Below, in pieces: positions 1 to 11,976 of a DNA stretch of 64,000 nucleotides. Location: the NCBI RefSeq assembly GCF_019320115.1, contig NC_089583.1, positions 78,059,739-78,123,738 of the forward strand, given 5' to 3'. The notes beneath the pieces were generated by a model. That model did no database searches. It was given only the letters and a program-made list of their open reading frames with translations, and was not told the DNA's origin. Made by a program: the position numbers and the translations under genes. Origin of the DNA: Miscanthus floridulus (Eukaryota > Streptophyta > Magnoliopsida > Poales > Poaceae). Position 1 is the first letter of the stretch; each line of letters begins with the position of its first letter.

Positions 1-1185
1 CGGCAACTCGGCCAAGGCACAGCACTACGGCCTATTAGCCGTGCCATGCTGATGGGCACGGTAGCCCACCGTGCCGTCCCGTGCCAGCTCGAGCACCGCC
101 GTCGCGCCATCGACCAATAGGCCCGCACCGTCGAGTAGCAGCAGCGCGCCACGCGGACGCACACCACCGCCTCCATACAGTCGTCGCAGATCCCGCGCCT
201 AGGTTCGCCGCTGCTGCAGATCCCACGCGGATGCACCCCTGGCAAAGTGCCGCCGCCGCGGGGACGTGCCCCTAGCCGAGCACAGCCGTCGAGGGGACGC
301 GCCTCGCTCGAGCGCTGCTGCGGCACGGACATGCCCATGGCCGAGCGATGCCACCGAGGGGACGTGCCCCAGCCACGCGCCTGTGCCACAACCGCTGCGC
401 ACCCTCGGCTATCGCCTGCTCTTGCGCTTGCGCTGCCGCGTGCCCTTGGCCCCGCGCCGCCGCCGCTGTTAGTTTGTGTGGTAAAGAAAGGAAGGTAGAG
501 GCAGTAGAAGTTAGGGTTAAGGGAGGAGGAGATCATTATATATTTGCATCCAATGGCTCTGGTCCATCCAACGTTCATCCAATGGTACAAACAAATCGGC
601 CGTATAGTGCCAATCCATTAACCATGCCATGCCCGGACGGTATGATGGCCCAGGCACGGCACTACCACCGGGTGGTTCCAGGCACGGGCACGATGGACCT
701 CGGGCTGGGCCGTGCTTTTTAGTTCCGTGTCAGTGTCGGCCTAGCGGGCCTGGCCCATTTGGCCAAGTATAGCATGAGGCCATGTGACTTAGGAGGGGCT
801 CCGATGGTGGTGGAAGAGCCGAATTAGGGTGGATTTCGTAGCAATTGGAGCATCATTGTGGTGTAGTAGAAGAGTAGCGCTGAGATTTTAGTAGGTGCGC
901 GCTTTGCTATTGCTTAATCTACTTCGATTAAACCAAAGGCTAACCTAAAAAGGGTTAACCAAACTTTCGATCCCATTTATACTTTGGTTTCTATTTTTCA
1001 AAGACTGAACCTTACAATTCCGAACTACCAAATCGAGATATCTGTTTAGACTGAATGCCCACCCCCTGTCTGGCACTAAATTTAACGCTAAAACTAAGCT
1101 TGACTTAGATTTTAAATGGTATGGTTTCTGAAAATATTTTTTATTCGTTTTCCTGATCAAATACTTTGTTTAGTTGGAAACTTGG
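1..1185. other. Intergenic, GC-rich then AT-rich, no gene recognised
   Basis: The first 720 bases are very GC-rich and contain loosely repeated phrases around GGGGACGTGCC and GGCACGG. Short open frames exist on both strands, but none shows a recognisable domain, splice pattern or family resemblance. They look like by-products of GC-rich sequence with few stop codons. From about 900 the composition becomes AT-rich. The segment is probably decayed transposon sequence, but no termini can be defined. Confidence 0.5.
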
Positions 1186-1532
1186 ACCCTGTTTAGATCC
1201 CATGGCAAAACTTTAGCCCTGCACTTTTAGCCCTTTTTTTGCCATGGGGATCCAAACATGGGGGCTAAAAATGAGCAAATGAGTAAAAACTAGGCTAAAA
1301 TACTTTGCTCCCAAAGAGGCCCTAAACTGGGCTAAACTCCCTCGGGGCGGGCGCTGGACGCCCCATACCCCTTATCGCTCGCATGCATGGCTGTGCATAG
1401 ATAATTAAATAAGAGCAAATCAGTCATTGTAGATTAGAGGACTAAAGTTTAGCCCCATGGATCAAACAGCCCAGCAGGACTAAACTTTAGAGGCTAAACT
1501 TTAGTCCTAGGAACAGTGATCCAAACACCACC
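1186..1532. mobile_element. Tourist/PIF-Harbinger-like MITE
   Basis: The right end reads ATCCAAACACCACC followed by TTA, the typical terminus of grass Tourist-like MITEs. The left end, GGACCCTGTTTAGATCC, is a diverged inverted match. Inside, the phrase CTAAACTTTAG occurs repeatedly in both orientations. The element is about 350 bp and has no coding capacity. The left TSD is not preserved, so the left boundary is approximate. Confidence 0.65.
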
Positions 1533-3576
1533 TTAGCTTTGTTGGTTAGGTCTGTTATGATAGAACATATCTATCGGAATTCAAGTCTTTAACTTGATAT
1601 GGATGCACATATTTTTTTTACTAAATTCATTTCATGAAGAAGAAATATTATTCTTTTAGTGTTAAGTGGTTTGCCTACGATCGACGCCTCAGCAAGGTTT
1701 GTACGGTGACATTATGAAGCTTAAGATTTTCTAGTGTACTATCTTGAAGATATTCAGTTCTCACATGAGTGGAGTGTTGTGGTTCACTCTGCTTGGTGTC
1801 GTGGCTGAGGGTCTCCTCCCACAGCTTTTTCTTGCTGATCTTTGTGTCTAGTGGTAATCCTCAGATTATCGTTGGCTAACATGTACTAAAACTTCTGCTT
1901 TTCTTAATGAAATACGTGTCTAAGGATATGATCGCAAAAAAAACATTGGTAGATGCGCTTACATAAGTGGATGGTATACCGTACGTGTTTCCAAAGTACC
2001 TTGTTTGGTTGTTGAACTTGAACCTAATTTTACTGGCTCACTGCACTAACCCTTGTTCCGTACTTTCATGCATCTCGGCTAGCTTCAGTCCTCGATGTCG
2101 TCACCACGAAAACCACGGCATGCGTCAGACTGGAGGCGTCATCGAGGCAAGTGGAGCACGGCTCGGGTGAAAAAGATGCTGTGGAACCATAACATGTTGC
2201 CATGTTGAAACATGGGGTTACATGATTTCCTTTTTCAATAATGACTTCCAGCGGACTTGACCAACCTCATCTCAAGTCCTGGCCGTCTATTGCTCCACTA
2301 GTAGCAGTAGGACACTGCGGCATCCTTGTTGGCTTTTTTCTGAAGTGAACACGGAGAATTTGGAGCAAATCATCTGACGCATGATCGTCGCGAAGTCTCA
2401 TCGCTCATGGTGGGGGGCTGACAAATTGCGTACGAATTTTCTGCGGAAACAGTTGCTCCAAAAGAAAGAAAGAAAGAAAAAAAATTGAAGATTATAATTG
2501 TAGAGACTGGAAACCCATTTCGGCCTTATGCGTTCATAACCAAAATTTGGTAGTTATTACATAGCTTAAGCGCCGGTAGAACAAATGGCAGAGCCAAAAC
2601 ATGTGAGAAACGATTCCACGTGTCACCTCTCGCGAAGCACATGAGGTGTGGGGTACTCGTCAGCAAAAGGGTACGTCACAAGACGACCAATAGAAAACGT
2701 CACGCAACCGGACTGAACGGATGTTCCCGTACGCCGCGCAGAATAGGACTTGAAGGGGGTGTTAGCATGTGCTTGACTCTCCGGATAGCACAGGCAGCCC
2801 TGCATAATATGATTTGAAGACTTGACTGACTTGACAACACTTTAATCCTTTCTTAACTACACATATCTAGTCAGGACTACGTGTTATCAATATAGATAAG
2901 ATAATATATACTATTGTCTTGTCACCAAAAAAATATAATGTTTAGGCTACCAAAAGTAACAACTTTTGGAAAGTAAATCACGGAAAAGTAACTACGTGTC
3001 ATTAATTAGCTTGATCAATTAAGACGGACTATTACAGTAACCAAATAAGCTTAAAAAGTTATGTCACGGAGAATAGCGGAATAGCTGATGTGAGGATGCG
3101 TCAGACTCGTGACATCAGCAGAGAAAATATCATCAGTACTTCGTCTTCGTGCCAATTGCCAAGTGGAACAGCTTGGCTGAAAAAGACCGCTACTTCTAAA
3201 CGACTTGACGACGAGCATCGCTGGAGACAGATTTGTTTTGTAAGGGCCTACTACAGCTGCCTGTTGACTTGACCTCGTATTCCCGAGGGCTTTAGCCACT
3301 ACGGAGTACTACTGGTGGATAGTGGGGCAACTGATTAACTTTCTCAAATAGGCAAGGAAACCTAACATGGGACATGTCCCCTTCCAGCAGCAAGCCGTGC
3401 ACGATGATGCAGTGCATTATACTAGTATATTCTACGAGTGGCAGTGAAACTATGTCCGCAATTTCCATAGCTATCAACTCATCTAAAAACTGTCTCTAGA
3501 AGCTACTTTCTCAACCCACTATTTCTACTCTATATTTTCTTCTCACTCCCCTATTCTGACCGTTCTCTCCTATCCT
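1533..3576. other. Intergenic, no gene recognised
   Basis: About 2 kb of mixed-composition sequence. Only short open frames of 60-82 codons occur, without domains or codon bias. I see no RNA gene or clear transposon end. Confidence 0.5.
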
Positions 3577-3604
3577 CCCCCCCCCCCCCCCCCCCCCCCC
3601 CCCC
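3577..3604. repeat. Homopolymer tract of 28 C
   Basis: An uninterrupted run of 28 cytosines, preceded by a pyrimidine-rich stretch (TCTCACTCCCC). The complementary strand is G28, able in principle to form a G-quadruplex. Exact length is unreliable because homopolymers are prone to sequencing and replication slippage. Confidence 0.95.
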
Positions 3605-3934
3605 TCGTGCTGACTTCATGGGCACAAGCACCATGACCGAGCGTGGGCGGCAGGTGTGGCGAACGGTGCACGGGCATGAAATGGTGTTGGAGGGAGGCAA
3701 TGGGAAGGGAGGCGCAGACGTAGGGGGAAGGGTGGAGGGCACGGTTACAACCAAGGCAGAGGCGAGGAAGGCGGCGCAGATGAGGAGGAACGAGCAGATA
3801 ATAAAGAGAGAAGGGAAAGAAAAGAGGCATAGGAGTGAAGGAAAAAAATAAAGGAAGAAAAGATGAAAAGAAAGAAGAAAATAAAAAAATAATTACGAAT
3901 ATTTTACTCTTAGCAATTGTTTTACCAAATGTTC
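3605..3934. other. Purine-rich intergenic segment
   Basis: Downstream of the C tract the plus strand becomes strongly purine-rich (GGAGGNAA-type and GAAAAGAAAG runs to about 3890). Open frames on both strands reflect this composition and none is recognisable. Confidence 0.45.
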
Positions 3935-6026
3935 TGTCACACCCGATTTTAAGATAAAATGGGATGCATAATCTTATGTGTGCTCAGAAATCAGTTACAC
4001 ACATAAGCCGATAAATTAAAAATAGTATCATCACAAGTATTTATTATATCACGAATAATATGACAGTCTTCACATAAATACATCAGAAGTATAGAGATAA
4101 CTCTCTCGCGGAAGCTCCATAGCACATGGACGTCAACTGGTTGATCACAAGTCTAGTAATCCTCAGGAAAGTCGTCATTACCATTGCAATCTGTTACCCA
4201 TCCAGGATTTTTATCCAAATAATGAAAATAAACAAGCGTAAGTACATGTCGTACTCAACAAGTGTAACATGAGGTTCATGAGGCTCAAAAGGATTGACAC
4301 AGGTTTAACAACATTTAGCTTTTGGTTGTCATAGTTTTAGCATAAGAGTAGCAACAAGTTGTTTTAATCCCAAAGTAAAACACATGATCAATATAAACAT
4401 GAGTAATATATAGCAAAAACAATTACTTAATAGTGATCATCTATTTCATAAGGGTTCCAAGGCCGCTCGTGACCGTGAGCATGATAGTTATAACAGTTTT
4501 ACACTCTACAGAGGTTGTATATTTTCACTATAAATCGTGATACCCATATGCCCGGGTTTATAGCTCCCAAAACACTTCCAAGATGAGCAGACAGTGTACA
4601 CTATGAAGCATTTTAAAGGTTCGTCTAACACATTAGGGCCGCTAGGTTTCCAATTGGCAAGCAGATATAGGAACCCCCTGTCGAATGGCATAATTTCTTC
4701 ATGGCTACACACAAAAGAGTAGAGGCTGTCCTATACCCGTCTCGGCAAGCCCCTCTTGCGCCATAAAGGTAACTACTAACAAGCTAGAAAAGGTCCTCAT
4801 ACTTAACTAAAGCCAGAGCCATGTGGCCCTCACAACTGTACTGTAAGTCCCGGATGATCACTTACAGATAAGTCCTTAGGGAGAGGAAAATGAAGTATTT
4901 AGAAAGTAGCTAAACACTCTAGCTCCCTTTTTCCAAGTTGCTAAAAAGTCATGTTTTAATGTTTATTGCATATACCATTAGTCAAGTTACAAGATCATGG
5001 TTTAGTTGAGCATTAGCAAAGCTACCCAATGTATATCCCATAGGAGTCAAGGCATAAGTACAATTCTAGAAAATCCTTATCAAGGTGACACATGTAAATA
5101 TGGATTGATTATTAAAGTGAATAGGTAACAAGGATGATCCCATACTATACTTGCCTTGATCAAAGTGTTCCTGCTGATTCTGCTCGTCAAAGTAGTACTC
5201 TTGATCACCCATAAATTGCTCACCTTCTATACTCGATAATCACAGCAACATACAAGCATCCAGAGCAATCATACATAGCAAACAAAGACTATATATTAGA
5301 ATAGTACATTAATAGCATAAAATCAAGATGAAAAGTTTGTAAAACAAATCTACATCTCACTACGAACACACAGATGTGAAGATCACAAAAATCAGAGCTA
5401 AAACAAAGAATTTATGAATTAAACAAGATTTCCTTTAACAAAATAATAATTTAAATCTAATCTCGAATTTCAAAAGTTGAAAACATACTTAACAATAGTA
5501 TAAACATGTAGATTACGCAACTACGAATCTAATGCAACTTGAACGGATCAAATCGGAGTTAAAACGAAGATTTTAAGGCCTAAATAAAACTAGTGACAAA
5601 ACTTTAAATAAATGAAAGCGTATTTTGGATCTAACCGAAGGAACTATGTTTTCTCGAAGAGAAAACGTATTCTAGGAATATGTTTTGGACTGCGGGTTCG
5701 AATCTACAAACATGCAGGGGTTCTTCTGCAAAACTACCGGCCAAAACGGTACCGGTGAATATCGGCCGTTGGATCGATGATGGACGACCAGAGAGAGAGA
5801 GGACCGCCGGCGAGCTAACGGCGGCACCATGGCCGGAGACGGAAAGCTCGCCGACGTAACTGGATACCGGCCTATGGGTCACGACAGCACAAAACGAGGG
5901 AACCGGAAGACAGAGAAAGAGATGGCAAACTCACCACGACGAAAAACTACGGCGTGGAGTGGACGGAGACGGCGTGCGGCTCGGGATGGCGAACGGCGGA
6001 CAGCGGCGCTAGGGCTTCGTAGCAGC
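3935..6026 (-). mobile_element. Probable partial LTR of a gypsy-type element, cut off by the copia insertion
   Basis: The segment opens with TGTCACACCC, a form common at grass LTR ends, and is long, AT-rich and non-coding. It becomes GC-rich towards 5750-6026, as 5' leader regions of such elements often do when read on the minus strand. It stops abruptly where the copia element begins at 6027. I found no second copy in the window, so this is inferred from terminus style and composition only. A unique intergenic origin is possible. Confidence 0.4.
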
Positions 6027-8973
6027 TGAAAGGTCCTAATATGGCTAGAGGGGGGGGTGAATAGCCTATTTAAAAATCTACAAATCAACTAGAGCAATTT
6101 GATTAGTATGACAAATAGCGTAATGCAAACTTGCTCTAGCTCTACAAGGGTTGCAAGCCACCTATCCAACAATTCTAGTTGCAATGATTACTTAGGCACA
6201 CAAACTTGCTATGTAATTACTCACTAAGTGCTCCCAATCTTGCTACTCTAAAGAGCTCAACTAGATGAATGTAAATAATAAAGCAAGCTCTCAATTCTAA
6301 TTACACTAAAGAGCTTGTATCAACTAGTTTGCAAGAAAGTAAATAAGTGAGTAGGGTGATTATACCGTCGTGTAGGGAATGAACCAATCACAAGATGAAT
6401 ATATAGCCAATCACCAGGAGAATGCCAAAGATAAGAGACAATCGATTTTCTCCCGAGGTTCACATGCTTGCCAACACGCTATGTCCCCGTTGTGTCGACC
6501 AACACTTGGTGGTTCGGTGGCTAAGAAGTGTTTCACAAACCTCGTCCACACGATAGGACACTGCAAGAACCGACCCACAAGTGAGGTAACTCAATGACAC
6601 GAGCAATTTACTAGAGTTACCTTTCGGCACTCCGCCGGGGAAGGTACAGCTCCCCTTACAATCACCGAAGGTGGCCACGAACAATCACCAACTCGTGCCG
6701 ATCCTTCACCGCTGCTCCAACCATCTAGGTGGTGGCAACCACCAAGAGTAACAAGCGAAATCCGCAGCGCAACACGAATACCAAGTGCCTCTAGATGCAA
6801 TCACTCAAGCAATGTACTTGGATTCTCTCCCAATCTCACAATGATGACGGATTAATGATGGAGATGAGTGGGAGGGCTTTGGCTAAGCTCACAAGGTTGC
6901 TATGTCAATGAAAATGTGCAAGAGTTTTGGCTTGAGCCGACCATGGGGCTATAAATAGAGCCCCCATTAAATAGAGCCGTTATACCCCTTCACTGGGCAA
7001 AACGCGCTCTGACCGGACGCTCCGATCATATTGACCGGACCCTGGACTCAGCGTCCGGTCCACTGATTCATGCCACGTGTCACTAGCTTCAAACGTTGTT
7101 CGTTAGATTTCAACGGCTACGTAGTTGACCGGACGCTCCGGCTAAACTGACCGACCGCTGATGCCCTAGCATCCGGTCGTTTCTAGTAAGCTACCCGAGG
7201 CGTATTTCTTCGACCGGACGCGTCCGGTCCACCTTGATCGGATACAGACCAGCATCCAGTGCAATACCCTAGGTACTGTGCCGACCGACTAGTTCGACCG
7301 GACGCAAGCTGCCAGTGTCCAGTGCTTTCAGACCTAGCGTCCGGTCAGTTGACCGACGCCAGCGTCTTCACGACCAACTCGTTTTCACTTCTAACTTCTT
7401 CACCCTTGCTCTAATGTGCCAACCACCAAGTGTATTACCTTGTGCACATGTGTTAGCGTATTTTCACAAACATTTTCAAGGGTGTTCATACTTCACTAGA
7501 TCCTAAATGCATATGCAATGAATTAGAGCATCTAGTGGCACTTTGATAACCGCATTTCGATACGAGTTTCACTCCTCTTAATAGTACGGCTATCTATCCT
7601 AAATATGATCACACTCACTAAGTTTCTTGATCGCTAAAATAAAATGGCTCCTACTTTTTATACCTTTGCCTTGAGCCTTTTGTTTTTCTCTTTCTTCTTT
7701 TCCAAGTTTAAGCATTTGACCATCACCATGCCATCACCATTGTCATGATCTTCACCATTGCTTCATCACTTGGAGTAGTGCCACCTATCTCATAATCATC
7801 TTTGATAAACTAGGTTAGCACTTAGGGTTTCATCAATTAACCAAAACCAAACTAGAGCTTTCAATCTCCCCCTTTTTGGTAATTGATGACAACCCTTATA
7901 CAAAGATATGAATTAAAGTACAATTGAATCCATGTTGCTTGCCCAAGCATATTTACCATGTGTAAAAGATATGGATAAGTTTCATGAACTCCAAATGGTA
8001 GCAATTGCTCCCCCTACATATGTGCTAAAAGTTTGGATTGTAGCTTTGCACATATGATTAGATAGGAAATATAGGAGTCAATTTCTACCAAATGATGCTA
8101 AGGTATAAGAGATGGACCTTTGAAGCGTGATACCAATCGGAGTGCACCAATATACCATCCTTAGCACCATTAGTAACTAGACATATACAAAAACTAGAAT
8201 ACCCCGTGAGATCAATATTACATGCAAGGGTCTAGTTTCCATAGAATGAACATAAGTCTAGTTACTTAGCCTATGCATGCTAGTTTTTCATTTCAATATT
8301 CAAACCTACAACTAGCATACACCACACAAGCATGGATATTTGAAATTAAAACTTATGCCATGCAAGCAAACATATGTAATGCTCATTCAAATGCACCATA
8401 TAAGTTTATGAGCTTGCTCCCCTTATTTGTATGCTCAAAATTTTAATTGATCCCCTTCTTTTGTCATATATTATCTCTCCCCCTTTGTTTTCACTATCTT
8501 TGTCCACTATTTCTCCCTCTTTGTCATCAATGACAACAAAGGCTTAAAGTATAGATAGGGTAGGATTATTAATGTTAATAATTTGCACAAAAGGTGGCCT
8601 CAAATTATGGATATGTTGGGGTGAAATCACGCGAAATGAGGATTATTTTCCCAATTTGGTTCAATCTAGATTACTTGCTTAAGATATTTAACTCGGTTTG
8701 ATCCAAGGACAAGCTTCTTCACGCCTCTAAATAAGGGTTATCTTGTACCATGTTGAGTTAAACACTAATAGCTCATTTTCTAAATCAAACACTAGATTTA
8801 CAAGCCCACAAACATGTCATATGCTACCACTAGACCATTTCAAACATACAAGCAATAGTGGTACCATACAAGCATCAAATTCATTTTATTTTCATGAATG
8901 GGCCTAGGACATGATAGGAATGACTAAATGCACTAAACAAGTCCTTAGCAATGGATGGATGACATGTCAATCA
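6027..8973 (-). repeat. Copia-1 left LTR (3' LTR of the element)
   Basis: Begins TGAAAGGTCC at 6027 and aligns with the right copy from 15679, with only a few differences per 100 bases by eye. Alignment with the right copy holds to about 8838. Beyond that only this copy continues. A plausible true end is CA at 8972-8973, because on the minus strand a purine-leaning tract then meets TGATTGACATG. A cluster of GACCGGACGC-type motifs and their complements lies at about 7010-7350. TATA-like and CCCCCTTTTTGG stretches also occur. The exact right boundary is an inference. Confidence 0.8.
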
Positions 8974-9024
8974 ACTTTACCTTGCTTGGCTCGAAGGAGA
9001 GGCATGTCATATAGTGGGGGTGCA

Positions 9025-10737
9025 TCAAGTCATATTGGAGAAGTCAAGTATGTTCAATTCATTCCTTAGCTTACAAAACCTATTCTCATCAAGTGGCTTG
9101 GTGAATATGTCGGCAAGTTGATCTTCGGTGCCCACACTCTCTATGCAAATGTCCCCTTTTTGTTGGTGGTCTCTTATGAAGTGATGACGGACATCTATAT
9201 GCTTTGTTCTTGAGTATTGAACCGGGTTGTTGGTGAGCTTTATGGCACTTTCATTGTCACATAGCAATGGCACTTGCTTGAACTTGATTCCAAAGTCACT
9301 CAAGGTAGCCTTCATCCAAAGTAATTGAGCACAACAACTACCAGCCGAAATGTACTCCGCTTCGGCGGTTGAAAGTGCTACACTATTTTGCTTCTTTGAT
9401 GACCAAGACACAAGTGATCTTCCCAATAGTTGACATGTGCCCGATGTGCTCTTTCTCTCAACTTTGCATCCCGCATAATTGAAGTTCGAATATCCAATCA
9501 ACTCAAATCTTGCTCCTTTGGGATACCATAATCCAACATGTTGTGTATGCTTCAAGTACCTCAATATTCTCTTAGTTGCCTTCAAATGACTTTCTCTTGG
9601 TGAGGCTTGAAATCTAGCACACATGCATACACTAAACATCACATCCGGCCTTGATGCGGTCACATAGAGTAGACTTCCAATCATGGACCGATACATCTTT
9701 TGATCCACCATGTTGCCACTTGTATCACTATCCAAGCTTCCACTTGTCCCTATTGGTGTACTAATAGATTTACTCTCATCCATTTCAAACTTCTTGAGCA
9801 TGTCCTTGATATACTTTCCTTGACTCACAAATGTGCCATTTTTCATTTGCTTGATTTAAAGACCAAGGAAGTAACTAAGCTCTCCAATCATTGACATCTC
9901 AAACTCACTTGCCATCATTTTGCCAAACTCCTCACAAAATTCTTGATTTGTTGATCCAAAGATGATGTCATCAATATAGATTTACATCATAAACAAGTCA
10001 TTTCCGAGCTTCTTGGTGAAGAGAGTGGTGTCAACCTTTCCCATCTTGAATCCCTTAGAGAGTAGGAAATCCCTCAATCTCTCATACCATGCTCTAGGTG
10101 CTTGTTTCAATCCATACAAAGCCTTTCTCAACTTATAGACATAGTTGGGTTTCTTCTCATCTTCAAAACTGGGAGGTTGCTCAACATACACAAGCTCATT
10201 GATGTACCCATTGAGAAATGCACTTTTCACATCCATTTGGTACAACTTGATGTTGTGGGCACAAGCATAAGCTAGCAAGATCCTAATTGCTTCTAATCTT
10301 GCAACCGGGGCATATGTTTCTCCAAAGTCAAGACCTTCAATTTGAGTGTAACCTTGAGCCACTAATCTTGCTTTGTTTCTTATTACTATCCCATCTTGAT
10401 CTTGCTTGTTCCAAAAGACCCACTTGGTTCCAATCACATTATGATCCTTATGCCTCTCAACTAACTCCCATACTTGATTTCTTGTGAAGTTGTTTAGCTC
10501 TTCATGCATAGCATTGATCCAATCAACATCCCTCAAAGCTTCATCTATCTTCTTGGGTTCAATGGATGACACAAATGAGAAATGCTCACAAAATGAAGCC
10601 AATCTTAATCTTGTTTGCACACCTCTTGAAATATCACCAATGATTGTGTCCAATGGATGATCTCTTGCAACATTGGTTGGTTGAAGCACTTGCACTTGAT
10701 TGCTAGCATTTGATTGATCACTTGGTTGAGATGATGA
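9025..10737 (-). pseudogene. Copia-1 pol, C-terminal part: reverse transcriptase and RNase H
   Basis: Minus-strand frames encode the copia RT and RNase H. The RT part (10737 down to about 9982) contains the KARLVAQGYTQ and QMDVKSAFLNG blocks. The YIDD catalytic motif follows just after an in-frame TAA at about 9980. A second stop near 9857 precedes the RNase H part (9846-9025), which has STAEAEY, LLCDNESAI and a final domain ending near DFSNMT. These enzymes would copy element RNA into DNA in virus-like particles. The frame is cut at 10737 by the CACTA insertion and resumes at 11980. Two nonsense codons plus the insertion make it non-functional. Confidence 0.93.
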
Positions 10738-11976
10738 CACTACTACACAAACTTTACTGGAGGCAGGCGTTTTCGGTTTTCCACGGCGGGCAAAGCCATC
10801 CGCCGTGGCCTAGAGGCCACGGTAAATCGTGGCTTAACCGCGGCGGGCGGCCTTGCCCGCCGCGGTTAACCGATTTACTACGGCGGGCAGTGTAACGTGC
10901 CCGCCACGATAAATATACTTTTACCATGGCGGGCACGTTAGGATGCCCGCCGCGGTTAATCGTTTAAAAAACAAAAAAAAGGAACCCGTCGGTGAGCCCA
11001 TTCTCGAGCCCATCAACGAGCCCGTCCCAGCCCAATACTAGAGCCACCGCACCTTGCTAGATCTGTCGCTGGGGTCTCCTCCTCGCCAAATCCACAGCCG
11101 GATCTACGCCGACGCCGCAGGTTGGGGCCGTCTTGCCATGGATCCATGCCGCCGCCGTGTGGATCCACGTCACGGGAGCAGGGAGTCAACGCGGCTAGCC
11201 TGGATCCACGCATCCACCCTAGATCCGCTGTCGTGTGGATCCACGTCATAGGGAGTCGACACGGCCACCTAGATCCGCCGCCGTGTGCCCGTCCCTGTGC
11301 CATGCAGCACCTCACCTATGAGAGAGAGATGAGGGAGGACTGAGAGGAGAGAGAGGGAGAGACATACCGGGCGCCCTGGATCCACCGCAGATGCCGCAGC
11401 GTGGGCCTCGCCGAGTGTGCCTCGCCGCCGCCCTACCTCGCCTCACCTCACCGAGCACCGCCGCGCGCGCCTCGCTGAGCCGAGCGCGCCTTGCCGCTGC
11501 ACTACCTCGCCTTGCCTTGCCTTATTGAGCCGAGCGCCGCCAGGGAGAGGAGGGGAGGGGCACATCGCCGGGGAGAGAGGAGTGGAGGGAGGAGAGCCAC
11601 CGGGAGGAGTGTAGGGCAGGGGAGAGAGAGTGGTGCGGTGCGAGAGAGGAGGGGTAGGGCAGGGGCGAGTGAGAGAAGTGTGGTGCGGCTCTGTATATAT
11701 ACGTGACCTCACAGTGAAACCCTAGGCTCTTGTATATATACGTGACCTCGGAATTGGACCATATTTGGGCTCTGGATCGGGCCGTATTTACTGCGGCGGG
11801 CCTTATAAAATGCCTGCCACGGTAAATCGATTTACCGTGGTGAGCAAAAGTGCCCGCTGCGGTAAATAAAAATACCCGCCACGGTAAATCGTGGGATTTA
11901 CCACAGCGGGCAAAAATAGGTGCCTGCCACGGAGTGCAAAAGTGCAACGCTGCGCAAAATCGTTTATGTAGTAGTG
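10738..11976. mobile_element. Non-autonomous CACTA transposon nested in copia pol
   Basis: The left terminus is CACTACTACACAAAC and the right terminus is the inverted CACTACTACATAAAC, matching at 14 of 15 positions. The 3-bp target duplication TGA is present at 10735-10737 and 11977-11979. Subterminal zones (about 10780-10970 and 11785-11940) carry many copies, in both orientations, of a motif close to TTTACCGCGGCGGGCA, as expected for CACTA transposase-binding repeats. The 1.2-kb body (about 11000-11690) is GC-rich without a transposase, so movement would need an autonomous relative. The insertion splits the host pol frame exactly. Confidence 0.95.

Noticed and set aside
35..722. Several overlapping open frames in the GC-rich first 700 bases
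   Set aside because: They occur on both strands at once, are rich in Arg, Pro and Ala, and show no domain or splice structure. High GC content explains them.
11013..11947. Frames up to 141 codons inside the CACTA element
   Set aside because: No transposase (TNPA/TNPD) or captured host-gene similarity could be recognised. The GC-rich filler and subterminal repeats produce them.
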